A stretch of 64,000 bases of DNA from Providencia rettgeri. GTDB taxonomy: Bacteria; Pseudomonadota; Gammaproteobacteria; Enterobacterales; Enterobacteriaceae. How positions within the stretch are numbered: the stretch's first letter is position 1; each line of letters starts with the position of its first letter. The notes below the pieces were generated by a model. It made no database searches, had not been told where the DNA came from, and was given only the letters and a program-made list of their open reading frames with translations. Both the position numbers and the translations under genes were made by a program. The stretch lies in NCBI RefSeq assembly GCF_041075285.1, contig NZ_CP163512.1, forward strand, positions 3,472,001 through 3,536,000. The letters run 5' to 3'. Below are positions 1-8,634 of this stretch, one piece after another.

Positions 1-1455
1 GAGGTAGATTTAAACCCGAAACTGGCCAATCGCAATAAAGGTGAACGCCGCACCCCTGAGAAGAATTTATTTAGCGAAGAACAGATTGAAAAGCTGGAAG
101 AAATCTTTCGTGAAAATATGTTTGCGTACCAAAAGGTTTGGTACGGCGCAGGCCATAAACACCGCATTCGTAACATATTAAAATCACGGCAAATCGGGGC
201 AACCTATTTTTTTGCTCGAGAAGCCTTTATGGATGCGCTGACCACTGGACGCAATCAGATTTTTCTCTCTGCAAGTAAAGCACAGGCCCATGTCTTTAAA
301 GGCTATATCATTGATATGGCGCGAGAGGTTGATGTTGACTTAAAAGGTGACCCTATTGTTTTACCCAATGGCGCAACACTTTATTTTCTTGGTACTAATG
401 CTCGAACTGCGCAAAGCTATCACGGCAATCTGTACTTAGATGAATATTTCTGGATACCCAAATTCCAAGAATTACGCAAAGTCGCCTCCGGTATGGCCAT
501 GCACAAGAAATGGCGTCAAACCTACTTTTCGACCCCATCCGCACTAACACACAGCGCGTATCCGTTCTGGTCAGGCAAATTATTTAATCGTGGTCGTCGT
601 AAGGCCGATCACATTGAGGTCGATATCAGCCATCAAGCGTTAGTGAATGGCATGATGTGCGGGGATGGTCAGTGGCGGCAAATTGTCACCATTGAAGATG
701 CCATGCGCGGCGGATGTAATTTATTCGATATTGATCAACTCTATTTAGAATACAGCCCTGATGAATTCGAAAACTTGCTGATGTGTGAGTTTGTCGACGA
801 TATCGCATCCATTTTCAATTTGCAGCTAATGCAAAAATGCATGGTGGACAGTTGGGAAATATGGGACGACGTTCAACCGTTAATGATACGCCCCTATGCT
901 TTCCATCCCGTTTGGATTGGTTACGACCCTGCAAAAGGTACTCAAAACGGAGATAGTGCCGGTTGCGTAGTGATTGCCCCACCGCTACATAAAGGCGGTA
1001 AGTTTCGCATACTTGAACATCACCAATGGCGCGGCATGGATTTTCGCGCACAATCGGATGCAATAAAAGAACTCACTGAGCGCTACAACGTGCAATACAT
1101 CGGGATTGATTCCACAGGTATTGGCCATGGTGTCCTGCAAAACGTACGCGAATTTTTCCCCGCCGCAAAAGAATTTGTCTATAACCCTGCGTTAAAAAAT
1201 GCGTTAGTGCTTAAGGCTTATGACGTGATTAGCCATGACCGCCTTGAATATGATGCGGGAAGCAATGATATCACGCAATCTTTTATGGCCATTCGCCGTG
1301 CCACTACCGCCAGTGGTAACCGCCCAACTTATGAAGCTGACCGCAGTGAGGAAGCCAGCCATGCCGATTTAGCGTGGGCAACCATGCATGCGCTTTATAA
1401 CGAACCGATCACCGGTGAAAATCACAATCAACATAATATCGTCGAGGTCTTTTAA
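1..1455 (+). CDS. P: P2-like phage terminase large subunit, gpP (5' end outside window)
   Basis: ATPase/nuclease that packages phage DNA into proheads from the cos site. The frame is open from base 1, so the start lies upstream; 484 residues are visible against about 590 in P2. Visible are an ATPase P-loop region (KSRQIGATYFF, residues about 61-71), a Walker B-like LYLDEYFW (about 144-151), and a C-terminal RNase H-like nuclease with acidic clusters IGYDPAKG, YIGIDSTGIGHG and EEASHADLAWA. It overlaps the portal gene by one base (TAATG), and the P-Q order and direction match the P2 head operon. Family identification is secure; the N-terminus cannot be judged. Confidence 0.93.
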   Translation, partial: EVDLNPKLANRNKGERRTPEKNLFSEEQIEKLEEIFRENMFAYQKVWYGAGHKHRIRNILKSRQIGATYFFAREAFMDALTTGRNQIFLSASKAQAHVFKGYIIDMAREVDVDLKGDPIVLPNGATLYFLGTNARTAQSYHGNLYLDEYFWIPKFQELRKVASGMAMHKKWRQTYFSTPSALTHSAYPFWSGKLFNRGRRKADHIEVDISHQALVNGMMCGDGQWRQIVTIEDAMRGGCNLFDIDQLYLEYSPDEFENLLMCEFVDDIASIFNLQLMQKCMVDSWEIWDDVQPLMIRPYAFHPVWIGYDPAKGTQNGDSAGCVVIAPPLHKGGKFRILEHHQWRGMDFRAQSDAIKELTERYNVQYIGIDSTGIGHGVLQNVREFFPAAKEFVYNPALKNALVLKAYDVISHDRLEYDAGSNDITQSFMAIRRATTASGNRPTYEADRSEEASHADLAWATMHALYNEPITGENHNQHNIVEVF

Positions 1456-2492
1456 TGAGCCGTAAAAATAAAAAACGCCAATCACAAACACTGGCGCAAA
1501 AAACCGACAGCGCATCAATGGAAGCATTCACTTTCGGTGACCCAATCCCCGTACTGGATAAGCGTGAAATTTTTGATTATTTAGAATGTGTGCAAATTGA
1601 TAATTACTATGAGCCGCCCATTAGTTTTAATGGCCTTGCTCGCACGTTCCGTGCAGCTCCACACCATAGCAGCGCAATTTATGTAAAACGTAATATTCTC
1701 ACCAGTACCTTTATTCCTAATAAATATTTAAGTCGTCAGACGTTTGATAGTTGGGCATTAGATTTTTTACTGTTTGGTAATGGGTATCTTGAAGAACGAA
1801 ATAACCGTCTGGGGCAATCACTGAATTTCAAACATTCGCCGGCTAAGTTTACCCGCCGCGGTGTTGACTTAGAAACTTACTGGTTTGTGCAATATGGCTA
1901 CGATATTAAACCGTATGAATTTCAAACGGGCAAAGTGTTTCACTTGATTGAGCCGGATATTAACCAAGAGTTATACGGTTTGCCGGAATATCTCGCGGCA
2001 ATCCCCTCCGTACTGCTTAATGAATCGGCAACACTATTTCGCCGTAAATATTATCTCAATGGTTCGCACGCAGGCTATATCTTGTATATCAGTGATGCAG
2101 CACAAAAAACCGATGATGTGGATAAAATTCGTGAAGCCCTGAAAAGCAGCAAAGGGCTGGGAAATTTCCGCAATTTATTTTTGTATGCACCAGGGGGAAA
2201 GAAAGACGGCATCCAAACAATCCCACTCTCTGAGGCGGCGGCAAAAGATGAATTCCTCAATATTAAAAATGTGAGCCGTGACGACATGTTAGCGGCACAC
2301 CGTGTGCCACCACAAATCATGGGGATCATTCCTGAAAATGTGGGCGGCTTTGGTGATGTTGAGAAAGCGGCAAAAGTATTTGTGCGCAATGAGTTGATGC
2401 CGTTACAAAGTAAGATGATGCAATTGAATGATTGGTTTGGCGGGGAGATTATAAAGTTTGAAAAGTATTCTCTGGACTTAGACGACGAATAA
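1455..2492 (+). CDS. Q: P2-like phage portal protein, gpQ
   Basis: Portal protein that forms the dodecameric ring at one capsid vertex, through which terminase pumps DNA. Its 345 residues match P2 gpQ in length. Family features include the N-terminal FTFGDPIPVLDKREI, a central LLFGNGYLEERNN, the HLIEPDINQELYGLPEY segment and the C-terminal HRVPPQIMGIIPENVGGFGD. The start codon overlaps the terminase stop by one base, indicating translational coupling. It is the last gene of the P-Q unit: a strong hairpin with a T-run follows within 50 bases, and then the cos region. No sign of decay. Confidence 0.94.
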   Translation: MSRKNKKRQSQTLAQKTDSASMEAFTFGDPIPVLDKREIFDYLECVQIDNYYEPPISFNGLARTFRAAPHHSSAIYVKRNILTSTFIPNKYLSRQTFDSWALDFLLFGNGYLEERNNRLGQSLNFKHSPAKFTRRGVDLETYWFVQYGYDIKPYEFQTGKVFHLIEPDINQELYGLPEYLAAIPSVLLNESATLFRRKYYLNGSHAGYILYISDAAQKTDDVDKIREALKSSKGLGNFRNLFLYAPGGKKDGIQTIPLSEAAAKDEFLNIKNVSRDDMLAAHRVPPQIMGIIPENVGGFGDVEKAAKVFVRNELMPLQSKMMQLNDWFGGEIIKFEKYSLDLDDE

Positions 2493-2513
2493 TATCACGC
2501 GTAAATTCAATGA

Positions 2514-2541
2514 TACCGCCCACTGAGGCGGTATTTTTTTT
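2514..2541 (+). terminator. Rho-independent terminator after gpQ
   Basis: A 7-bp perfect stem (TACCGCC 2514-2520, GGCGGTA 2527-2533) with a 6-base loop is followed by eight T residues. It closes the P-Q packaging unit. Confidence 0.9.
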
Positions 2542-3016
2542 GCCCGTAGGTAGGTGATCTCGATGCCCTAAATAATAATAGAACCCCACTGTATTATACC
2601 AAACCTAACTCACCAAGACGAATCCGCAATAAATTACCCCCATCAAATAGCGATTTAAACGCACTATACGCCACCACAAAGCGTGCAAAATTAATTGCTA
2701 TCTAGTTATAGAAATTTGATTTTAACGCTGTGACGGCTCGGAGATTTTGCGGACGAATATTTAACAATAAACACCTCGCCGCGCAATCGTGACCCCGCCA
2801 CGCCTGCCCACTAAATAGGTCGGTTTTCATGCACCTGCAAGAGATCGTCTGAACCGCGCCAGTAGTGGAGCCTCGCACAGGTAACGATCCTTTTTTGATC
2901 TTGCTAATTTAGGCGGAAAAATGCGAAATTTACGCGTCAGGCAAAGTAAAAATAAAAACCGCCTTTTATGTATCAAGAGTCCGAAAAATAATCTCGTCTA
3001 AAACCCAAAACGCGCG

Positions 3017-3035
3017 ATTGCTCCCCCGCCTCGCC
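3017..3035 (-). other. Probable cos (cohesive-end) site
   Basis: Read on the minus strand this is GGCGAGGCGGGGGAGCAAT. It shares its first 12 bases and its 19-base length with the P2 cohesive end, and occupies the same place beyond gene Q. The exact nick positions are not visible from sequence. Confidence 0.65.
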
Positions 3036-3171
3036 CGCACACAAAAGGTGTGCTTTTTTGTGCAGTTGTGCCGATCACTAAAACCCGCACCAGTACAGGT
3101 ACCGAGCAGAAAATAAGTTAAGGCTAAATTTGTGCAAATTGATGCGAAATTGTGAGGTTATTTTAGACAAC

Positions 3172-3194
3172 AAAAAACCGCTAAAAAGCGGCTT
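3172..3194 (-). terminator. Probable terminator of the accessory operon
   Basis: On the minus strand a short hairpin (GCCGC, TTTTTA loop, GCGG) is followed by TTTTTTG, about 90 bases beyond the stop of the last accessory gene. The stem is short, so termination may be weak. Confidence 0.55.
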
Positions 3195-3282
3195 ATATTT
3201 TCAATTAAAAAATTAAATTATTGTTGTATTAGCTATTATATGTTTTGACATATTACAATTAAAAATAGCCATTTAGATATGT

Positions 3283-4239
3283 TTAATTGACTAACTCTTG
3301 CTCGTTTCCGCTAATGAACTCCGCTGGATAAGATGCTTCTTCCTCTGAAGAAAAGCTATATTCTTCCAACGAATATCTACTGAATTCTCTTTCTAGCCTT
3401 TTTGTGAATTCATCTTCACTTAAAATTTGTATTTTTTGTTTTGACTTTGTATTTTCAACTAATGTTATATGACAAATCCGTTTTTTGATTTCTTCACCTG
3501 AGGGAGCGGTATCGATTTTATCTTGACCGATCGCAGCAAAGATACCGAGTAGTGCCTCTTTTTCTTCATCATTTATGCGATCCTTAATATCTTTATACTC
3601 TCTACCTTTAAATTTCGATGGTATTGTTAGTATAATTTGTAGCTTATAGTCGATGTCATCAGGTAACTCATCATGCGTATCAAGTTTGAAGTACACCCCT
3701 GAACAATACTCAGAAAAATTTTCTTTACCCCATATTCTTTTTAACCGCTTTTTCTTTGTATCTATTCGCCTATTAAATGCATCTGGAAATACTGATTTTC
3801 TATATCTCTCTGCAATCCAATCAAGCAAACAACCGAGCTCTCCCGCCCCCCATTCAATATCCTTTTCAACCTTGCATTCTAATAAAGATTCGCGGCTGAT
3901 TTGTAAAAAACCCATTGCTGAGAACTCAATACATAATTCATCACTACCTTGTTTAGCGGTTAAATGAATTCTTCTCGGGTGCTTACCATAACGAAAATTT
4001 GAGTGCGGGTCAGTACATGTTCCGACCAATACCTGCACCCATGGCTCACTATCAAAATCAGTTGATATCAACGCACAATCATACAACACAGGAACCATAA
4101 AAATAGGCTTAGATAAATCATATAGCTTTTGTAACTTCTCAGGTAAAAGAGAAACTAATTGAGTATTCTTACTCAGATCAACAAAAGCTCCTCTCTTCCA
4201 GCCTGCGTCAATCCATCGCTGTCTGATATCATGTGACAT
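3283..4239 (-). CDS. Accessory phage protein of unknown function (third gene of tin/old-position operon)
   Basis: A 318-residue protein I do not recognise. It looks soluble, with no signal peptide or membrane segment. The N-terminal half is rich in aromatic residues (RQRWIDAGWKRGAF; EPWVQVLVGTCTDPHSN); the middle is basic (RRIDTKKKRLKRIWGK); the C-terminus is acidic (SSEEEASYPAE). No catalytic signature is evident. It starts 12 bases after the preceding gene's stop with AAGGA eight bases before the ATG, and is the last gene of a three-gene unit with the HTH-membrane and TIGR04255-like proteins. Base composition is AT-rich compared with gpA. The location between cos and gpA equals that of P2 tin and old, so a role in phage exclusion is a reasonable but untested inference. 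Confidence 0.8.
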   Translation of the reverse strand: MSHDIRQRWIDAGWKRGAFVDLSKNTQLVSLLPEKLQKLYDLSKPIFMVPVLYDCALISTDFDSEPWVQVLVGTCTDPHSNFRYGKHPRRIHLTAKQGSDELCIEFSAMGFLQISRESLLECKVEKDIEWGAGELGCLLDWIAERYRKSVFPDAFNRRIDTKKKRLKRIWGKENFSEYCSGVYFKLDTHDELPDDIDYKLQIILTIPSKFKGREYKDIKDRINDEEKEALLGIFAAIGQDKIDTAPSGEEIKKRICHITLVENTKSKQKIQILSEDEFTKRLEREFSRYSLEEYSFSSEEEASYPAEFISGNEQELVN

Positions 4240-4251
4240 GATTATAAATCC

Positions 4252-4971
4252 TTAAACAATCCCAGAACGAGTCACATACCCATCCAAAATACTGTATGAA
4301 TCGTAATATGCTTTCAGTAAAACATTTAAATCTAACTTAGGAGCAGTAAATGCTCTAGCTAGATCTTCATCATAAATATTTCCAAAAATCATTTTTGCAA
4401 AGTAAAATTTATGTGAATCATCAAATTCTCTAGAAAATTGATTTAAAATATTTAAATTTTCTTCAATATTTTTATTTATTCTAATCTCGTTATTTTTCTT
4501 CCAATTATAAAGAGTTTTTCTTTCTACTCCTAAAATTTTTGCCCACTGAGAGATATTAAAGCCAAACTTATTTCTTAAATTTTCACTAGTTACAACTGCA
4601 CCATTGGACAAAATATCAGAATCAGAAACTTGAGTAAAATTTGCATCAGAAGCTATATTGCTGTAGCTTTCTACTGGTTTACTCTCGGAATCATCATCTG
4701 CCAGATTCTGAGGAAAACATAAAAAACTAGTAAATAAAGCCAAAATTAGCATTTTTAATAGAAAAGAATTTTGAGCATCTGTATTTGCTTCTGTATTATG
4801 TAAATTATATTGAGGATTATCTACATTATAAATCCCAGCATCAAAATCATGCCCTTGGCTTTCGGCTATGGCTTTATCGCTACATAAATCAGAATCCTTA
4901 ATCATAGTATGGATATTTCCGATATTTTTATTGCAGTCAACAAAATAATCCCCATAGTTACTCACACTCAT
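4252..4971 (-). CDS. Membrane-anchored helix-turn-helix protein (second gene of accessory operon)
   Basis: A 239-residue protein of unusual layout. About 65 hydrophilic residues are followed by one hydrophobic stretch (about 70-86, SFLLKMLILALFTSFLCF), an acidic linker, and a helix-turn-helix at about 131-165 (NISQWAKILGVERKTLYNWK, the classic pattern of a recognition helix ending in W-K). The tail of about 75 residues includes FYFAKMIFGNIYDEDLARAF. It could be a membrane-tethered regulator or a sensor-antitoxin-like component. Start chosen at ATG 4971, with AAGGGA seven bases upstream and 20 bases after the preceding stop. AT-rich, with many ATA and AAA codons, unlike the phage core genes. 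I know no family name; the HTH call is firm and the membrane call is likely. Confidence 0.8.
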   Translation of the reverse strand: MSVSNYGDYFVDCNKNIGNIHTMIKDSDLCSDKAIAESQGHDFDAGIYNVDNPQYNLHNTEANTDAQNSFLLKMLILALFTSFLCFPQNLADDDSESKPVESYSNIASDANFTQVSDSDILSNGAVVTSENLRNKFGFNISQWAKILGVERKTLYNWKKNNEIRINKNIEENLNILNQFSREFDDSHKFYFAKMIFGNIYDEDLARAFTAPKLDLNVLLKAYYDSYSILDGYVTRSGIV

Positions 4972-4991
4972 AATTTATTCCCTTCTAACTA

Positions 4992-5765
4992 TTACTGGGT
5001 AATTACTATATCATTAAATATGATATTTGCATTATCTCTTAATTCACTTAATTTATCCAGTATCTCATTGATATTAAAGTCATTACTCTCTCCTTTTCTT
5101 CTCGGAATATAAAATGAATTTATATCTAATAATGCCATAGGCCCTTTTACCGTACTGGAAAAATCCGCAAAATCTGACGATATATCAAATAGTTCAGGAG
5201 GAATCTTTGTTCCATTCAATGCTATTCCGCTATTAATGGCAACCGCATTATCCTCAATAACATACGTTGAACTTAAATTACTTCCACCTTTACGCCATCC
5301 ATTCAAATCCGGCTGTAGGAAATCACGACGTTTTATTACATCTTTAAAATCATAATCAGGGTTGTAATCAAAATTATTTATATATCTAATTGACACACTC
5401 TTGAGATAGTTTATTTCAAACTTACTCTTAATGAACTGAAGAACAGGTTCTATCCGCTCGGATAACCCTGCAAAATTTTTATAAACCTTTGTTTGAACAA
5501 CAAGGGAGTCTGTAGAGAGACGAATAGACCAGTCAGAATTCATCGATAAAAGAACACAAATTCTCTGCTCTATCTTTTCTATTCTCGGCACTCCACCATC
5601 ATTCAATTTTATTTCAATCCCTTCCCTTACCTTATTACTATCAAATATAGGATAATGTAATCTAAATTTTTCTATAAATTCCTCGACTAAAGAAGAAAAT
5701 CGCCCCTCAGTTATTCCCATGAATTCAATTTTTGAGAGTACATATACTAAATGGTTAGCACTCAT
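4992..5765 (-). CDS. TIGR04255-like protein (first gene of accessory operon)
   Basis: 257 residues when started at ATG 5765, which has AAGGAG six bases upstream; a longer frame to 5792 lacks such a site. The N-terminus (HLVYVLSKIEFMGITEGRF, then a helix with EKFRLHYPIFD) and the C-terminus (ALLDINSFY, then NEILDKLSELRDNANIIF and a terminal I-T/V-T) follow the pattern of the sporadically distributed TIGR04255 family. That family is about 250 residues long, has no established activity and is often found beside small accessory or regulatory genes. The gene leads a three-gene unit with short gaps (20 and 12 bases). AT-rich composition suggests recent acquisition by the prophage. Family call moderately sure; function unknown, defence plausible from position. 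Confidence 0.8.
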   Translation of the reverse strand: MSANHLVYVLSKIEFMGITEGRFSSLVEEFIEKFRLHYPIFDSNKVREGIEIKLNDGGVPRIEKIEQRICVLLSMNSDWSIRLSTDSLVVQTKVYKNFAGLSERIEPVLQFIKSKFEINYLKSVSIRYINNFDYNPDYDFKDVIKRRDFLQPDLNGWRKGGSNLSSTYVIEDNAVAINSGIALNGTKIPPELFDISSDFADFSSTVKGPMALLDINSFYIPRRKGESNDFNINEILDKLSELRDNANIIFNDIVITQ

Positions 5766-5795
5766 AGTAAGCTCCTTATTAACTCTCCGCATATT

Positions 5796-5863
5796 TTACA
5801 CAATTTTTCATGCTTACGCACTAGATTACACAAAAAATCATCAGTAATGAGGCAAATTACACA
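5796..5863 (-). promoter_or_regulatory. Three phased TTACACA repeats upstream of the accessory operon
   Basis: TTACACA occurs at 5796-5802, 5826-5832 and 5857-5863, spaced 30 and 31 bases (about three helical turns each), each flanked by A/T runs. On the minus strand they read TGTGTAA, upstream of the operon's ribosome binding site. This resembles a phased operator, and the HTH protein encoded in the operon is the obvious candidate ligand. That link is inference. Confidence 0.5.
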
Positions 5864-5891
5864 CTTTTTTTTTGTTTAGCGCTTATTATTT

Positions 5892-8318
5892 TCATTCATG
5901 ATGCTTTTTTAATTCACCAACTCTAGCCAACACATCAGCGCACCGTTGTTTATACTTCCGACTTCTAGCCTCTTTTTGTGCTGCTATTTCTTGTTTTCTT
6001 TGCTCTTTTCCATCCTCTGTCAGCTCTAACCTCAGCCGTTCCCCGTCTAATTTCAGATAATAGTCACCATCACTAACCCCCATGCCTTTAGTAAACATGA
6101 TTTCAACGTGTGGAATATCAAAATCAATACCAACCTCTTTGGCAAAAGTGACTATTTCGGACTGAATTTCTTTATCACTCTCACTTAGTTCAATTTTTGA
6201 TATCTGTCTTTGCTGATTACACTGTGATATTTCGCTGCCTGCGGCGTTATTAGCGTCTGTTTCTATAAACGCGAAACCGTATTCCTTAATGTTGCATACT
6301 TCACCTGAACCCTGTTCAGGCTCGTAAAATTGCACATCTGATAGATTGGACGTGATCCGCGATCTACAGTTATTGACAGGACTCCGAGGCGCTCCGCTGT
6401 CGCTTCTTAAAAGATTAAGGTCAACGTCAACGGCGCTTTTCTTGACGATTTGATACTTTCTGTCGCGTGTTTTGATGACTGGAGAAGCAGATTTTAGTTG
6501 GTTGTAGATACCAACAACTTTCTGAACATCTTCACCGTAGACATTTACATCACTGTTCTCACGAGCAACGCGTATCGTTTCTTCACTCCGACGAATACAT
6601 GGGCCACCTTGTGACATCACATACTCAAAGAAATCACCACTATCTGCTGCTGCGCGCACGCGCTCTGCAACTTCACCGAGCTGATCAGCAATAGAAACAC
6701 CACGCAAACAAGAACGACGACACTCTCGATAAGCGCCTTTTGATGGGAGTTTATAGAAATGAAATTGTGGAATACGCCAAGTTGAAGCCCACGCACTAAC
6801 TGCCGCCGCCATACTTTTTAAATCTTTTCCGGTTTCGTGGTCTATCTCACCATCAAGGGCGTATCCGTCGATATTTTTAGCAATATATTTTGCGATATAG
6901 CCTACTGCACCACCGCGATTCATGTGTTTACATTCAAAACGGTACTTATGTGCGCCGGCCTCGTCACCATCTTCTTTTAATGCACGTTTGCGCATGATCT
7001 CAATGGCTTTTGCCCGACTTGCTTTATCAACAAATAACAACATGTGCCAATGCGGTGTACCATCATGATGTGGTTCGACAACCCGAACACCATAAATATT
7101 GATATTGTTATCATTGAAAGCGGAACGAATACGCGACCACACTTTGACTAAATAACGCTGCCCGTCTTTTGGTGTATAGGCTTCATCTTTCCATTTATGG
7201 TTTAGTACGGCGTAATAATCATCTTTTCCGGTTTCTTTATTTTTCTCTTTACGTTGCTTTGTCGGGTGGTACTTTGACGGGCACGTCAGCGTGATAAACA
7301 TCCCGATATCACCGCGTTCTTTTGCCACGCGCTCAATCCCTGCCATTTGCGCCATTAATTCCATGCGGCGAATTTCAGGGTTTGACACACTGGCCATCAC
7401 TTTATCGAACAGATCAAAACGCTCACCTGTTTCAACATCTTGAATATCCATACCCTGTAAATATTGCATGTTGGATAAACGCTGTACTTGAACAGCGCGG
7501 ATCGCTTGCTTACTGGCGTATGGGTGGCGATTAATGCACACATCCATATTGGCAATCATGATTGCCTCAATCCACTGTGTTCTATGGGCTTTTAGCTTAC
7601 GGTGCCAGTAATCTGCATTTACAAGGCGAGAAATAGCTGCGATCACTTGGTGCATGGTTAGGTTTTGCTTCCCTTTGCGGTGCTTTCGGTTTTTTAACAC
7701 TTTGAGATAACTTTGGTGATAAAGCGGTGTGACATGCAAATTTAAAGATAATTCAGCCAGTGCCCCGTAAATTTGAGTTTGTGCTGAATCTTCATAGATA
7801 ATTTTACGGTCGCCACCATTTTGCTCAGTTAGCTGGTCACAATATGTTTCATATAGCGTGAAAAAACCATTAGAAATGTGCTCTGCCAGTTTTTTGATTG
7901 GTTTGTCATAAAGGTCAAACAACCGGTTAAATTGACTGATTTCAGGTGTAAAGCGAGTTGAAAGTGTCAATAGCGCTTTCGTTTTTAATTCATATCGTGA
8001 ATTAACCGCTGTGATACGTGGAAATATCCGCTTATAAAAATCAGAGCGTAAAAATTCATAAGCTTTATAGTGGCCTGATTCTTTAATGATGTATTCATAA
8101 TGCTTTTGAATGCGATAACGTAAAATACGCGGTAAAGTTTCAATTTCATCTAAAATCGCTTGCGCATGAATTTGTTGTTCATGGGTAAGGGATTTCTCAA
8201 GTGCGTCAATATCAGCTTTGTAGTAATTATTTTTTTCTGGCTTATTCCACGGATACGGAAATACCATATCCGCAGTATAAGTTAACGGTTGCTGCGTAAA
8301 ATCTAATACCTTAGACAT
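5892..8318 (-). CDS. A: P2-like replication initiator endonuclease, gpA
   Basis: Rolling-circle initiator that nicks the phage origin and remains covalently bound to the 5' end. At 808 residues it is slightly longer than P2 gpA (about 760). The HUH-endonuclease motifs are in order: ITLTCPSKYHP (about residue 350), the metal-binding GTPHWHMLLFV (about 420) and the double catalytic tyrosine in YIAKYIAKN (about 473, a Y-x3-Y pair). The N-terminal third is helical and basic; the C-terminus is charged and variable, ending in a coiled-coil-like stretch (EQRKQEIAAQKEARSRKYKQ). Its start overlaps the preceding gene's end by eight bases. Intact and confidently assigned. Confidence 0.95.
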   Translation of the reverse strand: MSKVLDFTQQPLTYTADMVFPYPWNKPEKNNYYKADIDALEKSLTHEQQIHAQAILDEIETLPRILRYRIQKHYEYIIKESGHYKAYEFLRSDFYKRIFPRITAVNSRYELKTKALLTLSTRFTPEISQFNRLFDLYDKPIKKLAEHISNGFFTLYETYCDQLTEQNGGDRKIIYEDSAQTQIYGALAELSLNLHVTPLYHQSYLKVLKNRKHRKGKQNLTMHQVIAAISRLVNADYWHRKLKAHRTQWIEAIMIANMDVCINRHPYASKQAIRAVQVQRLSNMQYLQGMDIQDVETGERFDLFDKVMASVSNPEIRRMELMAQMAGIERVAKERGDIGMFITLTCPSKYHPTKQRKEKNKETGKDDYYAVLNHKWKDEAYTPKDGQRYLVKVWSRIRSAFNDNNINIYGVRVVEPHHDGTPHWHMLLFVDKASRAKAIEIMRKRALKEDGDEAGAHKYRFECKHMNRGGAVGYIAKYIAKNIDGYALDGEIDHETGKDLKSMAAAVSAWASTWRIPQFHFYKLPSKGAYRECRRSCLRGVSIADQLGEVAERVRAAADSGDFFEYVMSQGGPCIRRSEETIRVARENSDVNVYGEDVQKVVGIYNQLKSASPVIKTRDRKYQIVKKSAVDVDLNLLRSDSGAPRSPVNNCRSRITSNLSDVQFYEPEQGSGEVCNIKEYGFAFIETDANNAAGSEISQCNQQRQISKIELSESDKEIQSEIVTFAKEVGIDFDIPHVEIMFTKGMGVSDGDYYLKLDGERLRLELTEDGKEQRKQEIAAQKEARSRKYKQRCADVLARVGELKKHHE

Positions 8319-8634
8319 TTAGCGCACCACCCAAGGTTTCAGGCCGCAATGCGTTGATGGCCGTTTCACAACGGCGTGAAATGATATCAACTGTTTGGCG
8401 GTAAACATCTAATGATTTGATGCCTTTACCTTTAACGCGGCTAACATGATAAGAAGTTAATTCAATCGCCAGCATCCACGGATCAGAATGGCAACAAACC
8501 AACTCATAGCAACGAGCAATTTTATTGATTTGCAATAGTCGCCATTGAACCGCTTTTGAATCTTCGTCAACATGACGTTGAATAGCAAAAGCGGTCCCGC
8601 TGATGTATACGCCGTCTTTAGGATCGAGAATCAT
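8311..8634 (-). CDS. Small P2-like early protein, unknown function
   Basis: 107 residues, soluble, with no recognised motif. It is coupled on both sides: its ATG overlaps the dam stop (TAATG at 8634-8636) and its end overlaps the gpA start by eight bases. That makes translation as part of the early operon convincing even though I cannot name the family. The middle holds two cysteines (ELVCCHSDPW), and the C-terminal half looks helical. It sits immediately before gene A, where P2 relatives carry small uncharacterised early proteins. Confidence 0.8.
   Translation of the reverse strand: MILDPKDGVYISGTAFAIQRHVDEDSKAVQWRLLQINKIARCYELVCCHSDPWMLAIELTSYHVSRVKGKGIKSLDVYRQTVDIISRRCETAINALRPETLGGALNV

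Larger units (their letters stand above)
2493..3282. other. Non-coding phage cos region with two related blocks
   Basis: About 790 bases without a convincing gene, lying between gpQ and the accessory operon, where the P2 circle is cut. On the minus strand at 3017-3035 a 19-base string begins GGCGAGGCGGGG, which equals the first 12 bases of the P2 cohesive end as I remember it. A degenerate copy of the same G/C-rich block occurs at about 2779-2810 (plus strand GACCCCGCCACGCC). Each is followed by similar text (AAATAGGT / AAAAGGTG, then CCAGTA, then an ACAGGTA-type string), so about 100 bases appear duplicated with an offset near 230. The cos role is inference from position and similarity. Confidence 0.65.
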
